DNA of 64,000 nt from Bacillus pseudomycoides (GCF_022811845.1 NZ_CP064266.1:4898001-4962000), one strand, 5' to 3'. Positions 52,810-62,560 are shown, counted from the stretch's first letter. Notes: generated from the letters alone by a model not told the origin. A program made the numbers and translations.

Positions 52810-52836
52810 AACAAAAGCCCCTGCCGCTTAGCAGGG
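52810..52836 (-). terminator. Terminator-like hairpin inside the rimP leader
   Basis: On the minus strand CCCTGC, a TAAGCG loop and GCAGGG are followed by GCTTTTGTT. It lies downstream of the rimP promoter and about 90 bases before the rimP ATG. It could be an attenuator of the operon, or simply the late terminator of polC. Confidence 0.55.
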
Positions 52837-52946
52837 AATATCTGTCTTAGTATTACCAAATTTAAGAAGTAAAACTTGTAACAAAATATGTATATACGAC
52901 AGAAATGTCTCACCTATATGCATGATAAAACATAGATAGTAACACG

Positions 52947-52970
52947 AAAGAGTGGGTTTCCCCACTCTTT
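52947..52970 (-). other. GNRA-capped hairpin in the rimP leader
   Basis: A perfect 10-bp stem AAAGAGTGGG/CCCACTCTTT is closed by GAAA when read as minus-strand RNA, which is a stable GNRA tetraloop. It would lie about 35 bases after the predicted transcription start. A run of eight T follows the stem on the plus strand, not on the minus strand. Confidence 0.65.
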
Positions 52971-53010
52971 TTTTTCGCAAAATATACATGACATGGTTAT
53001 CTCGGTTAAT

Positions 53011-53039
53011 AGTATAACATAGCAAATACTGATTTGCAA
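53011..53039 (-). promoter_or_regulatory. Sigma-A promoter of the rimP-nusA-infB operon
   Basis: TTGCAA (53034-53039) and TATACT (53011-53016) are separated by 17 bases on the minus strand, just after the polC stop. Transcription from here gives a leader of about 280 bases to rimP. The gap 52721-53055 holds no gene. Confidence 0.7.
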
Positions 53040-53055
53040 AGACTTTTCCTACCTA

Positions 53056-56000
53056 TTAGAACAGTGATAATTGGTTTTGATCTGGCAGATCACCTAAACA
53101 GCCTTGACTATCTAAATACTCAATAATTGTTTTCGAAATCTTACTACGCTGCTGCAAGTCCTCTTTTGATAAAAATTCACCGTTTTCACGCGCTTCCACA
53201 ATACTTATAGCAGCATTTGTACCAAGACCAGGTATTGCATTAAATGGAGGAATTAACGTATCTCCATCAATAATAAAGTCCGTTGCATGTGAACGATATA
53301 AATCAACCTTTTGGAATGAATAGCCACGTTCGCACATTTCAAGTGTCATTTCTAATACTGTTAATAAACTCTTCTCTTTAGGAGAAGCATCTAATCCTTT
53401 TTGCGCAATTTCATCAATTCTCGCGCGGATTGAAGCTGACCCTTTTACCATTGCATCTACATCGAAGTCATCTGCACGTACTGTAAAGTATGCTGCATAG
53501 AACAAGAGTGCAAAATGCACTTTAAAGTAAGCGATTCTTACAGCCATAAGTACATACGCAGCCGCATGGGCCTTAGGGAACATGTACTTAATCTTTTTAC
53601 AAGAATCAATATACCAACCCGGTACATTGTTATTACGCATTTCCTCTTCCCACTCTTCTGGTACACCTTTACCTTTACGCACGGATTCCATAATTTTAAA
53701 CGCTAAAGATGGATCCAATCCTTGATAAATTAGATAGACCATAATATCATCACGACAACCGATAACTTCACTCAGTGTACATGTGCCGTTATAGATCAAT
53801 TCATTAGCATTACCAAGCCATACGTCTGTCCCGTGCGATAGTCCAGAAATTTGGACAAGCTCTGAGAATGTCGTTGGCTTTGTTTCTTCTAACATCTGTC
53901 TTACGAATTTTGTACCAAACTCCGGTATACCAAGTGTACCTGTTTTACAATTAATTTGTTCTTCTGTTACACCTAAAGATTCTGGACCAGAGAAGATTTT
54001 CATAACTTCCGGATCATCTGTTGGTATTGTTTTCGGATCTACACCACTTAAATCTTGAAGCATACGAATTACAGTCGGATCATCGTGCCCTAGTATATCA
54101 AGTTTCAATAAATTATCATGAATCGAATGGAAGTCAAAGTGTGTTGTTCTCCACTCCGCTCCTATTGAATCAGCAGGAAACTGAATTGGTGAAAAGTCAA
54201 AAATGTCCATGTAATCCGGTACAACGATAATACCACCTGGATGCTGTCCAGTTGTACGTTTTACCCCTGTACACCCAGAAACAAGACGATCAATCTCAGC
54301 ATTTCGAATTGTTAAGTTATGATCATTGGCATAACCTTTTACATAACCGTAAGCCGTTTTCTCTGCAACTGTACCAATTGTTCCAGCACGATATACATAA
54401 TCCTCACCAAACAGCACCTTCGTATAGTTATGGGCACGTGGTTGGTATTCTCCGGAGAAGTTCAAATCGATATCAGGCACCTTATCTCCTTTAAATCCAA
54501 GGAACGTTTCAAAAGGAATATCATGTCCATCTTTTACATATGGAATGTTACATGTTGGACAATTTTTATCCGGTAAATCAAAACCAGAACCTACAGAACC
54601 ATCATTAAAGAATTCTGACTGCTTACACTTCGGACATACATAATGCGGTGGTAATGGGTTTACTTCAGTAATCTCCATCATTGTCGCAACAAATGATGAT
54701 CCTACCGACCCACGCGAACCTACTAAGTATCCGTCTACAAGTGATTTTTTTACAAGCTTATGCGAAATCAAATAAATAACCGCAAATCCGTGTCCAATAA
54801 TACTTTTTAATTCTTTTTCAAGACGAGCTTCTACGATTTCTGGTAGTTCTTCTCCATAAATGCTACGCGCCATTTTATAACTCATATCACGTGTTTCATC
54901 GTCTGCACCTTCAATTTTCGGTGTATATAAGTCATCTTTTACTGGATGAACGTCACCAATTAACGATGCAACCTTTTGTGTATTTGTCACAACAATTTCC
55001 TTCGCCTTTTCTTCTCCTAAGAACGAGAAGCAATCTAACATTTCATCTGTTGTACGGAAATATACAGGCGGCAATGAATGACGATTTAATGGATTTGCCC
55101 CGCCTTGTGAACTTACTAAAATTTTACGATACATTGCATCTTCTGGATCAAGATAATGTACATTTCCTGTAGCAACAACAGGTTTATCTAACGTTTCACC
55201 TAGTTTTACTAAGTTAGAAATAATTGTTTTTAACTGTCCTTCATCTCGAACGAGTTCACGTTCTACTAAATGACGCAACACTTCCGGAGGCATAACCTCA
55301 ATGTAGTCATAGAACTGCGCAATCTCTTCTACCTCTTCAGGAGCCTTTTGCATCATCGCTTCAAATACTTCACCCTTATCACAAGCAGTACCAACTAATA
55401 TACCTTCGCGATATTTTTTTAATAAAGAACGTGGTACCCGTGGTACGCGGTAAAAGTAATTCAAATGAGAATATGAAACAAGCTTATATAAATTTTTCAA
55501 ACCAACATCTGATGTTGCAAGTAGTGTCATATGACTTGGACGTCCACGTTTATACGCATCTCCTTGCCCCATGCTGTCATTTAATTGATCATGATATTCA
55601 AAACCTTTTTCAATTACATCTTTTAACATTTTCACTAGTAAATATCCCGTTGCTTCTGTATCATAAATTGCACGGTGATGTTGTGTTAATTCAATATCGA
55701 GCTTTTTACACATCGTATTTAAGCGGTGGTTCTTCATCTCTGGGAATAAAAACCTAGCTAACTCCAATGTATCGATAACTGGATTTTTCGGCTTGTCTAA
55801 TCCGCATTTCTTAAATCCAACATTTAAGAATCCCATGTCAAAGCTTGCGTTATGGGCAACAAGTGTATGGTCACCCATCCATGATTCGAACTTTTTAAAT
55901 ACTTCTCCTACTTCTGGTGCATCCGTCAACATATCATCAGTTATACCTGTCAATTCAATAATTGTTGCTGATAATGGTTGATGCGGATTGGCAAAAGATT

Positions 56001-57357
56001 CAAAGCGATCGATAATTTCGCCGCCTTTTACTTTTACAGCTGCTAATTCGATAACCGTATCATACACAGCTGATAACCCTGTCGTTTCAACGTCGAAAAC
56101 AACGTATGTTTCATCTGCAAGTAATCGATGATCCTCATTATAGGCAATGGGAACACCGTCATTCACTAAATTGGCTTCTACACCATAAATGACTTTCACA
56201 CCTGCTCTTTTACCAGCTGAATACGCTTCTGGGAAAGACTGTGCAACTGCATGGTCTGTAACAGCAATCGCTTCATGCCCCCATTTTCCAGCTTGCGCGA
56301 CGAGCTTAGATACTCCGGTAACAGCATCCATTTGACTCATTGGTGTATGCAAATGTAGCTCTACTCGTTTTTCTCCTTCAGGTGCTTTATCTTTACGAGA
56401 AGGTCCTGTAATTTCGTTAATATCATTCGCAATCATGACTAAATCACGGACAAACGTATCATTTTGAACCGATCCTCGCGCTTTTACCCACATTCCTTTT
56501 TTCAATGATTGTAGAAGCGGAAGATCCTCTTTATCACGCGAGAACATCTTAATCATAATGGAATCCGTATAGTCAGTTATTTTTAAAGTTAATAACGTAC
56601 GTCCACTACGAAGCTCTTTCGTTTCCACATGGAAGACGTAACCTTGAACGGTTTTTCGTCTTTCTTCATCTTGGATTTCACGCATCGGTGTGATTTCTTC
56701 ATCAGGCTTAATAAGATACCCAAGTACAACTGGCCCTTCATGTACAATATCGCTTTCTTCAGCTTGCTTCTTAGCCATCTCTTCCATAGCTTGTATAACA
56801 CGCTGACGGTCCTCTTGCTGCGTTTGTTCACGAAACTTTTGAACCTCTTCATCATTTTGTTTTATATTTGTGTCGAGCTGAAAACGTGGGAATCCAAAGA
56901 CCTCATATTGATCTCCTACCGGCTTCACAAGGTTTTTCTTTAACGCAGTAGATTCTAGCTCATTATTCACATCTAGTACCAACTTCACTCCATTCACATG
57001 TGGAAGCTGCGTTTGTAAATAAGCAAACATAGGAGAGAATGTGATTCGATCTGTACAAAGAGGCCAATATGCCCTAACCTCTTCCTCTGTAAATTGTTTA
57101 TTCTCTGTTTCTAGTGCAAATGACGTTTTTGCAATATGTGAAAATGACTGCTTTATCTTCGTTTCTAACAATTCGTATAATTCTGTCGGCAAAATACGTG
57201 GCACTTGCAAATCAAAATGCCAACTTTTATTTGCTTTATCGACAACTAGCCTTTGTATGCCACCACCTTGTAAATATTGATTGATAAGGTCTTTAGGCAT
57301 TTGCAACTGCTGGAGCAAAATTTGAAAACGCTCTTGTTGTTCGTTTGTTAACGACAT
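53056..57357 (-). CDS. polC: DNA polymerase III alpha subunit, PolC type
   Basis: PolC is the Gram-positive replicative polymerase with built-in proofreading. The 1433 residues contain an N-terminal domain and an OB fold. The PHP domain begins near residue 332 (HLHTPMSQMDAV), with the DnaQ-like exonuclease inserted near 420-590 (FDVETTGL, HNASFDMGF, YDTEATGY). A zinc-finger-like CPKC...CPTC is followed by the polymerase core. The C-terminus QLSLF is a canonical beta-clamp-binding motif. The ATG at 57355-57357 follows GGAGGG. No terminator is seen before the rimP promoter. Confidence 0.98.
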   Translation of the reverse strand: MSLTNEQQERFQILLQQLQMPKDLINQYLQGGGIQRLVVDKANKSWHFDLQVPRILPTELYELLETKIKQSFSHIAKTSFALETENKQFTEEEVRAYWPLCTDRITFSPMFAYLQTQLPHVNGVKLVLDVNNELESTALKKNLVKPVGDQYEVFGFPRFQLDTNIKQNDEEVQKFREQTQQEDRQRVIQAMEEMAKKQAEESDIVHEGPVVLGYLIKPDEEITPMREIQDEERRKTVQGYVFHVETKELRSGRTLLTLKITDYTDSIMIKMFSRDKEDLPLLQSLKKGMWVKARGSVQNDTFVRDLVMIANDINEITGPSRKDKAPEGEKRVELHLHTPMSQMDAVTGVSKLVAQAGKWGHEAIAVTDHAVAQSFPEAYSAGKRAGVKVIYGVEANLVNDGVPIAYNEDHRLLADETYVVFDVETTGLSAVYDTVIELAAVKVKGGEIIDRFESFANPHQPLSATIIELTGITDDMLTDAPEVGEVFKKFESWMGDHTLVAHNASFDMGFLNVGFKKCGLDKPKNPVIDTLELARFLFPEMKNHRLNTMCKKLDIELTQHHRAIYDTEATGYLLVKMLKDVIEKGFEYHDQLNDSMGQGDAYKRGRPSHMTLLATSDVGLKNLYKLVSYSHLNYFYRVPRVPRSLLKKYREGILVGTACDKGEVFEAMMQKAPEEVEEIAQFYDYIEVMPPEVLRHLVERELVRDEGQLKTIISNLVKLGETLDKPVVATGNVHYLDPEDAMYRKILVSSQGGANPLNRHSLPPVYFRTTDEMLDCFSFLGEEKAKEIVVTNTQKVASLIGDVHPVKDDLYTPKIEGADDETRDMSYKMARSIYGEELPEIVEARLEKELKSIIGHGFAVIYLISHKLVKKSLVDGYLVGSRGSVGSSFVATMMEITEVNPLPPHYVCPKCKQSEFFNDGSVGSGFDLPDKNCPTCNIPYVKDGHDIPFETFLGFKGDKVPDIDLNFSGEYQPRAHNYTKVLFGEDYVYRAGTIGTVAEKTAYGYVKGYANDHNLTIRNAEIDRLVSGCTGVKRTTGQHPGGIIVVPDYMDIFDFSPIQFPADSIGAEWRTTHFDFHSIHDNLLKLDILGHDDPTVIRMLQDLSGVDPKTIPTDDPEVMKIFSGPESLGVTEEQINCKTGTLGIPEFGTKFVRQMLEETKPTTFSELVQISGLSHGTDVWLGNANELIYNGTCTLSEVIGCRDDIMVYLIYQGLDPSLAFKIMESVRKGKGVPEEWEEEMRNNNVPGWYIDSCKKIKYMFPKAHAAAYVLMAVRIAYFKVHFALLFYAAYFTVRADDFDVDAMVKGSASIRARIDEIAQKGLDASPKEKSLLTVLEMTLEMCERGYSFQKVDLYRSHATDFIIDGDTLIPPFNAIPGLGTNAAISIVEARENGEFLSKEDLQQRSKISKTIIEYLDSQGCLGDLPDQNQLSLF

Positions 57358-57440
57358 ACGCACCCTCCTTCCATCTGCTATTATAAAATGAAACGTTCAG
57401 CAAAGAAAGATTTCTTCCTTCTTCACTTACAAAGATTACT

Positions 57441-57478
57441 CTACAAAGAAAGAGAAGGTACCTCACAATGAGGTACCT
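57441..57478 (-). terminator. Terminator of proS
   Basis: A perfect 10-bp stem AGGTACCTCA/TGAGGTACCT is followed by TCTCTTTCTTTG on the minus strand. The tract is pyrimidine-rich but interrupted. Confidence 0.7.
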
Positions 57479-57482
57479 CTTC

Positions 57483-59183
57483 TTATCTTAAAATATTAGC
57501 GATATATGTGTGAAGTTCTTCAACTTTCACTTCTGCAGATTCATTTGTAGCACGTACTTTCACTTCTACAATACCTTCATCAGCTTTTTTACCAACTGTA
57601 ACTCGAACTGGTAAACCAAATAAGTCTGCATCAGCAAATTTAACACCTGCACGCTCCGTACGATCATCTAACAGTACTTCATATCCTTGTTCTTGTAATG
57701 AACTGTAGATTGTTTCACCCACTTCTCGCTGTGCATCAGACTTCATATTTACTGGAATCACATGTACATGGAATGGAGCTACAGCTTTCGGCCAAACTAA
57801 ACCATTTTCATCATTAAACTGCTCAGCGATTGCTGCTACTGTACGAGATACCCCAATACCGTAACAACCCATGATAAGCGGCTTCGTTTTTCCATTCTCA
57901 TCTAAGAATGTAGCATTCATTGCCTCGCTATAACGTGTACCTAATTTAAATACATGTCCTACTTCAATTCCACGTGCAAAACGAATTGTCCCATTTCCAT
58001 CTGGAGATTGATCTCCTTCTTGAATGAAACGTAAATCTGTATATTGACTCACTTTGAAGTCACGCTCTGGATTTACATTTACATAATGGAATCCTTCTTC
58101 GTTTGCACCACAGCAACCATTGACAATTGCTGCTACAGCATGGTCAGCGATTACTTCAATATCACCTGTTACACCAATCGGTCCTAAAGAACCAACTTCA
58201 CAATTTAATAGTTCCCTTATCTCTTCATGTGAAGCAAGTTCAACAACGGAAGCACCATATACGTTCTTCACTTTTACATCATTTACTTCATGATCGCCAC
58301 GAACAAGTACAACAACAAACTTTTCATCGACTTTAAAGACCATAGATTTGATGCAATTTGATGCTTCAATATTTAAGAATGCAGATACTTCTTCAATTGC
58401 TTTTTGATCTGGTGTTGCTACCTTTTCAAGTACCTTTTCAGTTTCATCACTCTTTGTATAAGAAGCAACAACAGGCGCCATTTCGATATTTGCTGCATAA
58501 TCAGATGTATCAGAATACGCAATTGTATCTTCTCCTACATCAGATAATGCCATAAATTCGTGTGTATCTTTCCCGCCCATTGCTCCAGAATCAGCAATAA
58601 CCGCACGGAAATTCAAACCACAACGAGCAAAAATATTAGAATATGCTTGATATAAACGGCTATAAACTTCATCTAAACTTTCTTGTGTTGCATGGAAAGA
58701 ATATGCATCTTTCATTAGAAACTCTCTTCCGCGTAATAAACCAAAACGTGGTCTTTGCTCATCACGGAATTTTGTTTGAATCTGGTATAATGTTAAAGGT
58801 AATTTTTTATAAGATTTAATCTCATCACGTACAAGATCGGTAATAACTTCTTCATGCGTTGCTCCTAGTGCAAACTCACGATCATTACGATCTTTCATAC
58901 GCATTAACTCAGAACCGTAAGAGTACCAACGACCTGATTCTTGCCATAATTCAGCAGCTTGTAATGCTGGCATTAATAATTCGACAGCCCCTGCTCGTTC
59001 CATTTCTTCTCGAACGATACGCTCCACTTTATGCAATACTTTTAACCCAAATGGTAAAAAGCTATAAATACCAGAAGCATTTTGACGCATAAACCCTGCA
59101 CGAAGTAGCAATTGATGACTTTTAATCTCAGCATCTGCTGGCACTTCACGTAATGTAGGACTAAATACCATACTTTGTTTCAT
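57483..59183 (-). CDS. proS: Prolyl-tRNA synthetase (bacterial type)
   Basis: ProRS charges tRNA-Pro. The 566 residues have class II motifs: MPALQAAELWQESGRW (motif 1 region), FRDEQRPRFGLLRGREFLMKDAYSF (motif 2, split) and the C-terminal anticodon-binding domain. An insertion of about 180 residues between motifs 2 and 3 is the INS editing domain of bacterial-type ProRS. GAGGTG precedes the ATG. No T-box leader is visible; repeat copy F fills the space upstream instead. Confidence 0.97.
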   Translation of the reverse strand: MKQSMVFSPTLREVPADAEIKSHQLLLRAGFMRQNASGIYSFLPFGLKVLHKVERIVREEMERAGAVELLMPALQAAELWQESGRWYSYGSELMRMKDRNDREFALGATHEEVITDLVRDEIKSYKKLPLTLYQIQTKFRDEQRPRFGLLRGREFLMKDAYSFHATQESLDEVYSRLYQAYSNIFARCGLNFRAVIADSGAMGGKDTHEFMALSDVGEDTIAYSDTSDYAANIEMAPVVASYTKSDETEKVLEKVATPDQKAIEEVSAFLNIEASNCIKSMVFKVDEKFVVVLVRGDHEVNDVKVKNVYGASVVELASHEEIRELLNCEVGSLGPIGVTGDIEVIADHAVAAIVNGCCGANEEGFHYVNVNPERDFKVSQYTDLRFIQEGDQSPDGNGTIRFARGIEVGHVFKLGTRYSEAMNATFLDENGKTKPLIMGCYGIGVSRTVAAIAEQFNDENGLVWPKAVAPFHVHVIPVNMKSDAQREVGETIYSSLQEQGYEVLLDDRTERAGVKFADADLFGLPVRVTVGKKADEGIVEVKVRATNESAEVKVEELHTYIANILR

Positions 59184-59196
59184 CTATTCGCACCTC

Positions 59197-59330
59197 TTTA
59201 TTTTACTCTAATACGCAGTAAAACCCCCCACCTCAAATTAGGTGAGGGATTAACTTTTAGAGCTCTATTCATTTCATTCACTGTCAAAAAAACATTGAGA
59301 CATTTACACTTACTACAAGTTTCACTTTAT
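59197..59330 (-). repeat. Dispersed intergenic repeat, copy F, bounded by TTTAT, between rseP and proS
   Basis: This 134-bp element has TTTAT at both ends (59197-59201, 59326-59330). On the minus strand it begins ATAAAGTGAAACTTG. It includes a 9-bp hairpin CCCTCACCT/AGGTGGGGG followed by TTTTA, and ends TACTGCGTATTAGAGTAAAATAAA (last part). It begins one base after the rseP stop and ends 3-4 bases before the proS ribosome site. Confidence 0.72.
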
Positions 59331-59331
59331 T

Positions 59332-60594
59332 TTACAAGAAAAACTTCCGGATGTCATTCCAAGTTACAACTAACATAAGTAACATTAATAACGCAAAGCC
59401 AATAAAGTGAACCATTCCTTCTTTTTGACGATCAATTGGTTTCCCACGTAAAGCTTCAATTAAGAAGAAGAACAAGCGTCCCCCATCAAGAGCTGGAACC
59501 GGTAATAAGTTAAATAAACCAAGGTTTATACTTAAAACAGCTGCCAAGCTAAGAACACGAATGATACCATAATCTACTACTTGGTCTGTTAAATTATAAA
59601 TCCCTACCGGACCTGATAAATCATTAATAGAAAACTGACCCGTTACTAATTTTACTAGGGAATCAAAAATTAATTTTGTCCATGTATACGTCTGCTCAAA
59701 ACCTGATTTAAGAGAACCAAAAATAGATTTCTCTACCGGATAATATACCCCAATTTTACCAACCTTTTCTTTACCTTCTGTATCAGCTGATGGCGTTACT
59801 TTCACATTAAATCGTTCGCTGTCACGTTTTACATGAAGCGTGATTTCTTTATTGGGGTTTTCACGTACAATCGTTACAACATCTTTCCATGTATTCGTGT
59901 CTTTCCCATCAATTGCTTGAATCGTATCATCTTGTTTCAAACCTGCTTGTTCTGCCACACTATCCTTCATTACTTTCCCAATCATTGGTTTATCCACAGG
60001 AATACCTTGTACCAATCCAATGATCACAAAAATAACAAATGCAAGAATGAAGTTCATAGCAGGACCTGCAAAAATTGTTAACGCTCGCTGTCCTAATGTT
60101 TTAGAACCAAATTGTCTGTTAAACGGAGCAATTTGTATTTCTTCTCCTGCTGAAACAATACGAGCTTTTTCGTTTACACGGAATGTTTGTAATTCTTCCT
60201 CGTATTCTTCGTAACCAGAAATCGTGAGATTATGTTCTAAATCAGCTTGTTCTACTTCAATCACGCGAACGTTTGGATACTTTTCACGCCCGTCTAAAAC
60301 TAATTTTATAACCTCTTCTTTTTCATTTAACACAAGTCCAACTTTTTTCCCCGGTTTTAATTCAACCGTTTCGGCATCCTCGCCAGCCATTCTAACATAG
60401 CCTCCAAGGGGCAATAGCCTAATTGTATAAACAGTTTCATTCTTTTCAAATGAAAATATTTTTGGTCCAAAACCAATTGCAAATTCGCGGCATAAAATAC
60501 CTGCTCTTTTTGCGAAATATAGATGCCCTAGCTCATGGAAAAATACGAGTGCACCGAAAATTAATATAAAGGCAATCGCTGTATTCAATTCCAT
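59332..60594 (-). CDS. rseP: Intramembrane site-2 protease RseP/RasP
   Basis: This intramembrane zinc metalloprotease cleaves anti-sigma factors (RsiW in B. subtilis) and signal-peptide remnants. The 420 residues show HELGH at residues 20-24 in the first membrane helix, GFGPKIF, a PDZ domain near 200-290 and VPALDGGRLFF carrying the distal Asp. The last helices are hydrophobic. The ATG at 60592-60594 follows AAAGG by 5 bases. It is 11 bases from dxr. Confidence 0.96.
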   Translation of the reverse strand: MELNTAIAFILIFGALVFFHELGHLYFAKRAGILCREFAIGFGPKIFSFEKNETVYTIRLLPLGGYVRMAGEDAETVELKPGKKVGLVLNEKEEVIKLVLDGREKYPNVRVIEVEQADLEHNLTISGYEEYEEELQTFRVNEKARIVSAGEEIQIAPFNRQFGSKTLGQRALTIFAGPAMNFILAFVIFVIIGLVQGIPVDKPMIGKVMKDSVAEQAGLKQDDTIQAIDGKDTNTWKDVVTIVRENPNKEITLHVKRDSERFNVKVTPSADTEGKEKVGKIGVYYPVEKSIFGSLKSGFEQTYTWTKLIFDSLVKLVTGQFSINDLSGPVGIYNLTDQVVDYGIIRVLSLAAVLSINLGLFNLLPVPALDGGRLFFFLIEALRGKPIDRQKEGMVHFIGFALLMLLMLVVTWNDIRKFFL

Positions 60595-60605
60595 AACCAC
60601 CTTTG

Positions 60606-61748
60606 CTAAATTTGTTCCATCACAAATCGTCTTGTGGCTGCATCAATTTCCTGAATTTCCTCTAAGCTCGGACGCGCAATGACATTGTGATGGTGCATTG
60701 CTTTTTCAATGAGATCTTCTACTGTTAAGAAACCAATTTTCTTTTGTAAAAAGGCTGCTACAGCTACTTCATTCGCCGCATTCATTACAGCTGGCATGCT
60801 TCCACCCGTTTTTCCAGCTTCATACGCAAACCGTAGGCAACGAAAACGTTCCTGATCCATTTTTTCAAAATGCAGTGTTCCGATTTCCCACAAATTTAAC
60901 TGTTTTGTATCTAAAAGCGGTAATCTGTCAGGGTATGTAAGTGCATATTGAATTGGGACACGCATATCTGGTGAGCCTAGCTGAGCCATTACACTACGAT
61001 CTTCAAATTCAACCATAGAATGAATAATGCTTTCTTTATGTAAAACAACATCGATTTGCTCATAAGGTATGCCGAAAAGCCAATGTGCTTCAATCACTTC
61101 CAGCCCCTTATTCATCATTGTAGCAGAATCAATTGTAATTTTCGAACCCATTGACCAGTTTGGATGACGAAGCGCATCCTCTACTGTCACATGATACAAT
61201 TCATCTCTCGTTTTATCACGAAAACTCCCGCCCGAAGCAGTGATAACTAAGCGAGAGATGCGTCTTTCATTTTCTCCATTCAAACATTGAAAAATAGCCG
61301 AATGCTCACTATCTACTGGAAGTAACGACACATTATGTTTGCGCGCAGCTTCCATAATAATATGTCCTGCAGTTACTAATGTTTCTTTATTTGCGATTCC
61401 AATTGTCTTTTTCGCCTCAATCGCACGAAGTGTAGGTAACAATCCTACACTACCTACAACAGCAGTGATTACAACTTCTGCATCTGGGTGAAGAGCTACC
61501 TCTAATAGTCCATCTTTACCGTATACGACTTTTGTATTTCCAGAAACGGATTGTAATCTTACAACATCTTCTTCCCTTTGTACAGAAACAAGCTGAGGAG
61601 AAAATTCTTGAATGACTTTTACTGCATAGTCAATATTTTTCCCTACAGAAAAAGCAACGAGACGGAATTGGTCTGGGTGCGAGCGCAATACATCTAAAGT
61701 TTGCGTTCCAATTGATCCACTTGCACCTAATAAACTAATGTTTTTCAT
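60606..61748 (-). CDS. dxr: 1-deoxy-D-xylulose 5-phosphate reductoisomerase
   Basis: Dxr is the second enzyme of the MEP isoprenoid pathway and forms MEP with NADPH. The 380 residues carry the nucleotide-binding LLGASGSIGTQTLDV, IANKETLV, LPVDSEHSAIFQCL and TASGGSFR motifs. I start at ATG 61746-61748; the longer open frame to 61817 overlaps cdsA and is not conserved. Its product feeds UppS, encoded two genes upstream. Confidence 0.97.
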   Translation of the reverse strand: MKNISLLGASGSIGTQTLDVLRSHPDQFRLVAFSVGKNIDYAVKVIQEFSPQLVSVQREEDVVRLQSVSGNTKVVYGKDGLLEVALHPDAEVVITAVVGSVGLLPTLRAIEAKKTIGIANKETLVTAGHIIMEAARKHNVSLLPVDSEHSAIFQCLNGENERRISRLVITASGGSFRDKTRDELYHVTVEDALRHPNWSMGSKITIDSATMMNKGLEVIEAHWLFGIPYEQIDVVLHKESIIHSMVEFEDRSVMAQLGSPDMRVPIQYALTYPDRLPLLDTKQLNLWEIGTLHFEKMDQERFRCLRFAYEAGKTGGSMPAVMNAANEVAVAAFLQKKIGFLTVEDLIEKAMHHHNVIARPSLEEIQEIDAATRRFVMEQI

Positions 61749-61768
61749 AACTCCAACCCCTCGTTTTA

Positions 61769-62560
61769 TTATGAAATGAAATGTAAGAAATGTAAAATCG
61801 GTAATACGAACAACCAACTATCTGTTCGATCTAATATCCCACCATGTCCAGGTAAGATTGTACCTGAATCTTTCACACCGTAATGGCGTTTAAATGCAGA
61901 TTGTACTAAATCACCAATTTGTCCAAAAATGGAGATTGCGATTGTAACAACAATTAACATTCCGATGTTTCCTTGAACTGTAAAAAACATATTGTATACA
62001 AAAGCAACGACAATCCCACAAACAATACCACCTAATGAACCTTCTATCGTTTTATTCGGACTAATCTCTGGCCACAATTTTCTTTTTCCAATTGCTTTTC
62101 CTATGAAATATGCACCTGAATCAGTTGCCCAAATGACAAACAATGCATAAAACACATAATGGATTCCTGCTATTCTCGTTTCATTTAAATACAAGAACCC
62201 CATTGCAACATACGTTGTTGCCATAAATAAAAATGAAGCATTGTCAAAAGTAAATGTATTCTTCGAAAGGACTGTATATGATAAAAGTAATAAAACAATC
62301 AAAAACGTGATTTCTAATTTATCTAATCCAATCCAATTAAAAATGCCTAGTGCATTACTTGGAACTAAAATAATCCATAATAATAATGCAGATAAAAACG
62401 TTGGTACCGAAATAAGTGTAAGCTTGGTCATACGAACTAATTCATATAACCCTATAGAAGCAAGTGCATACACTAAAACTGTAAAAGGCACGCCACCGTA
62501 AAATACGATGGGGATGAATAGCGCGGCAGCAATCACTCCAGTAATAATTCTCTGTTTCAC
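61769..62560 (-). CDS. cdsA: Phosphatidate cytidylyltransferase
   Basis: CdsA makes CDP-diacylglycerol, precursor of the phospholipids made by PgsA. The 263-residue membrane protein has about 7-8 helices and the C-terminal signature KRHYGVKDSGTILPGHGGILDRTDS (key residues K-D, H-G-G, D-R, D). The start is GTG (62558-62560), 7 bases after GAGGG; a TTG two codons upstream is less well placed. It follows uppS by 17 bases. Confidence 0.96.
   Translation of the reverse strand: MKQRIITGVIAAALFIPIVFYGGVPFTVLVYALASIGLYELVRMTKLTLISVPTFLSALLLWIILVPSNALGIFNWIGLDKLEITFLIVLLLLSYTVLSKNTFTFDNASFLFMATTYVAMGFLYLNETRIAGIHYVFYALFVIWATDSGAYFIGKAIGKRKLWPEISPNKTIEGSLGGIVCGIVVAFVYNMFFTVQGNIGMLIVVTIAISIFGQIGDLVQSAFKRHYGVKDSGTILPGHGGILDRTDSWLFVLPILHFLHFIS

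Noticed and set aside
59184..59331. T-box leader for proS
   Set aside because: No T-box sequence or specifier loop is present; the space is filled by repeat copy F.
61749..61817. Longer N-terminus for Dxr overlapping cdsA
   Set aside because: The extension is unlike the family, and the ATG at 61748 gives the normal beginning of the NADPH-binding motif.
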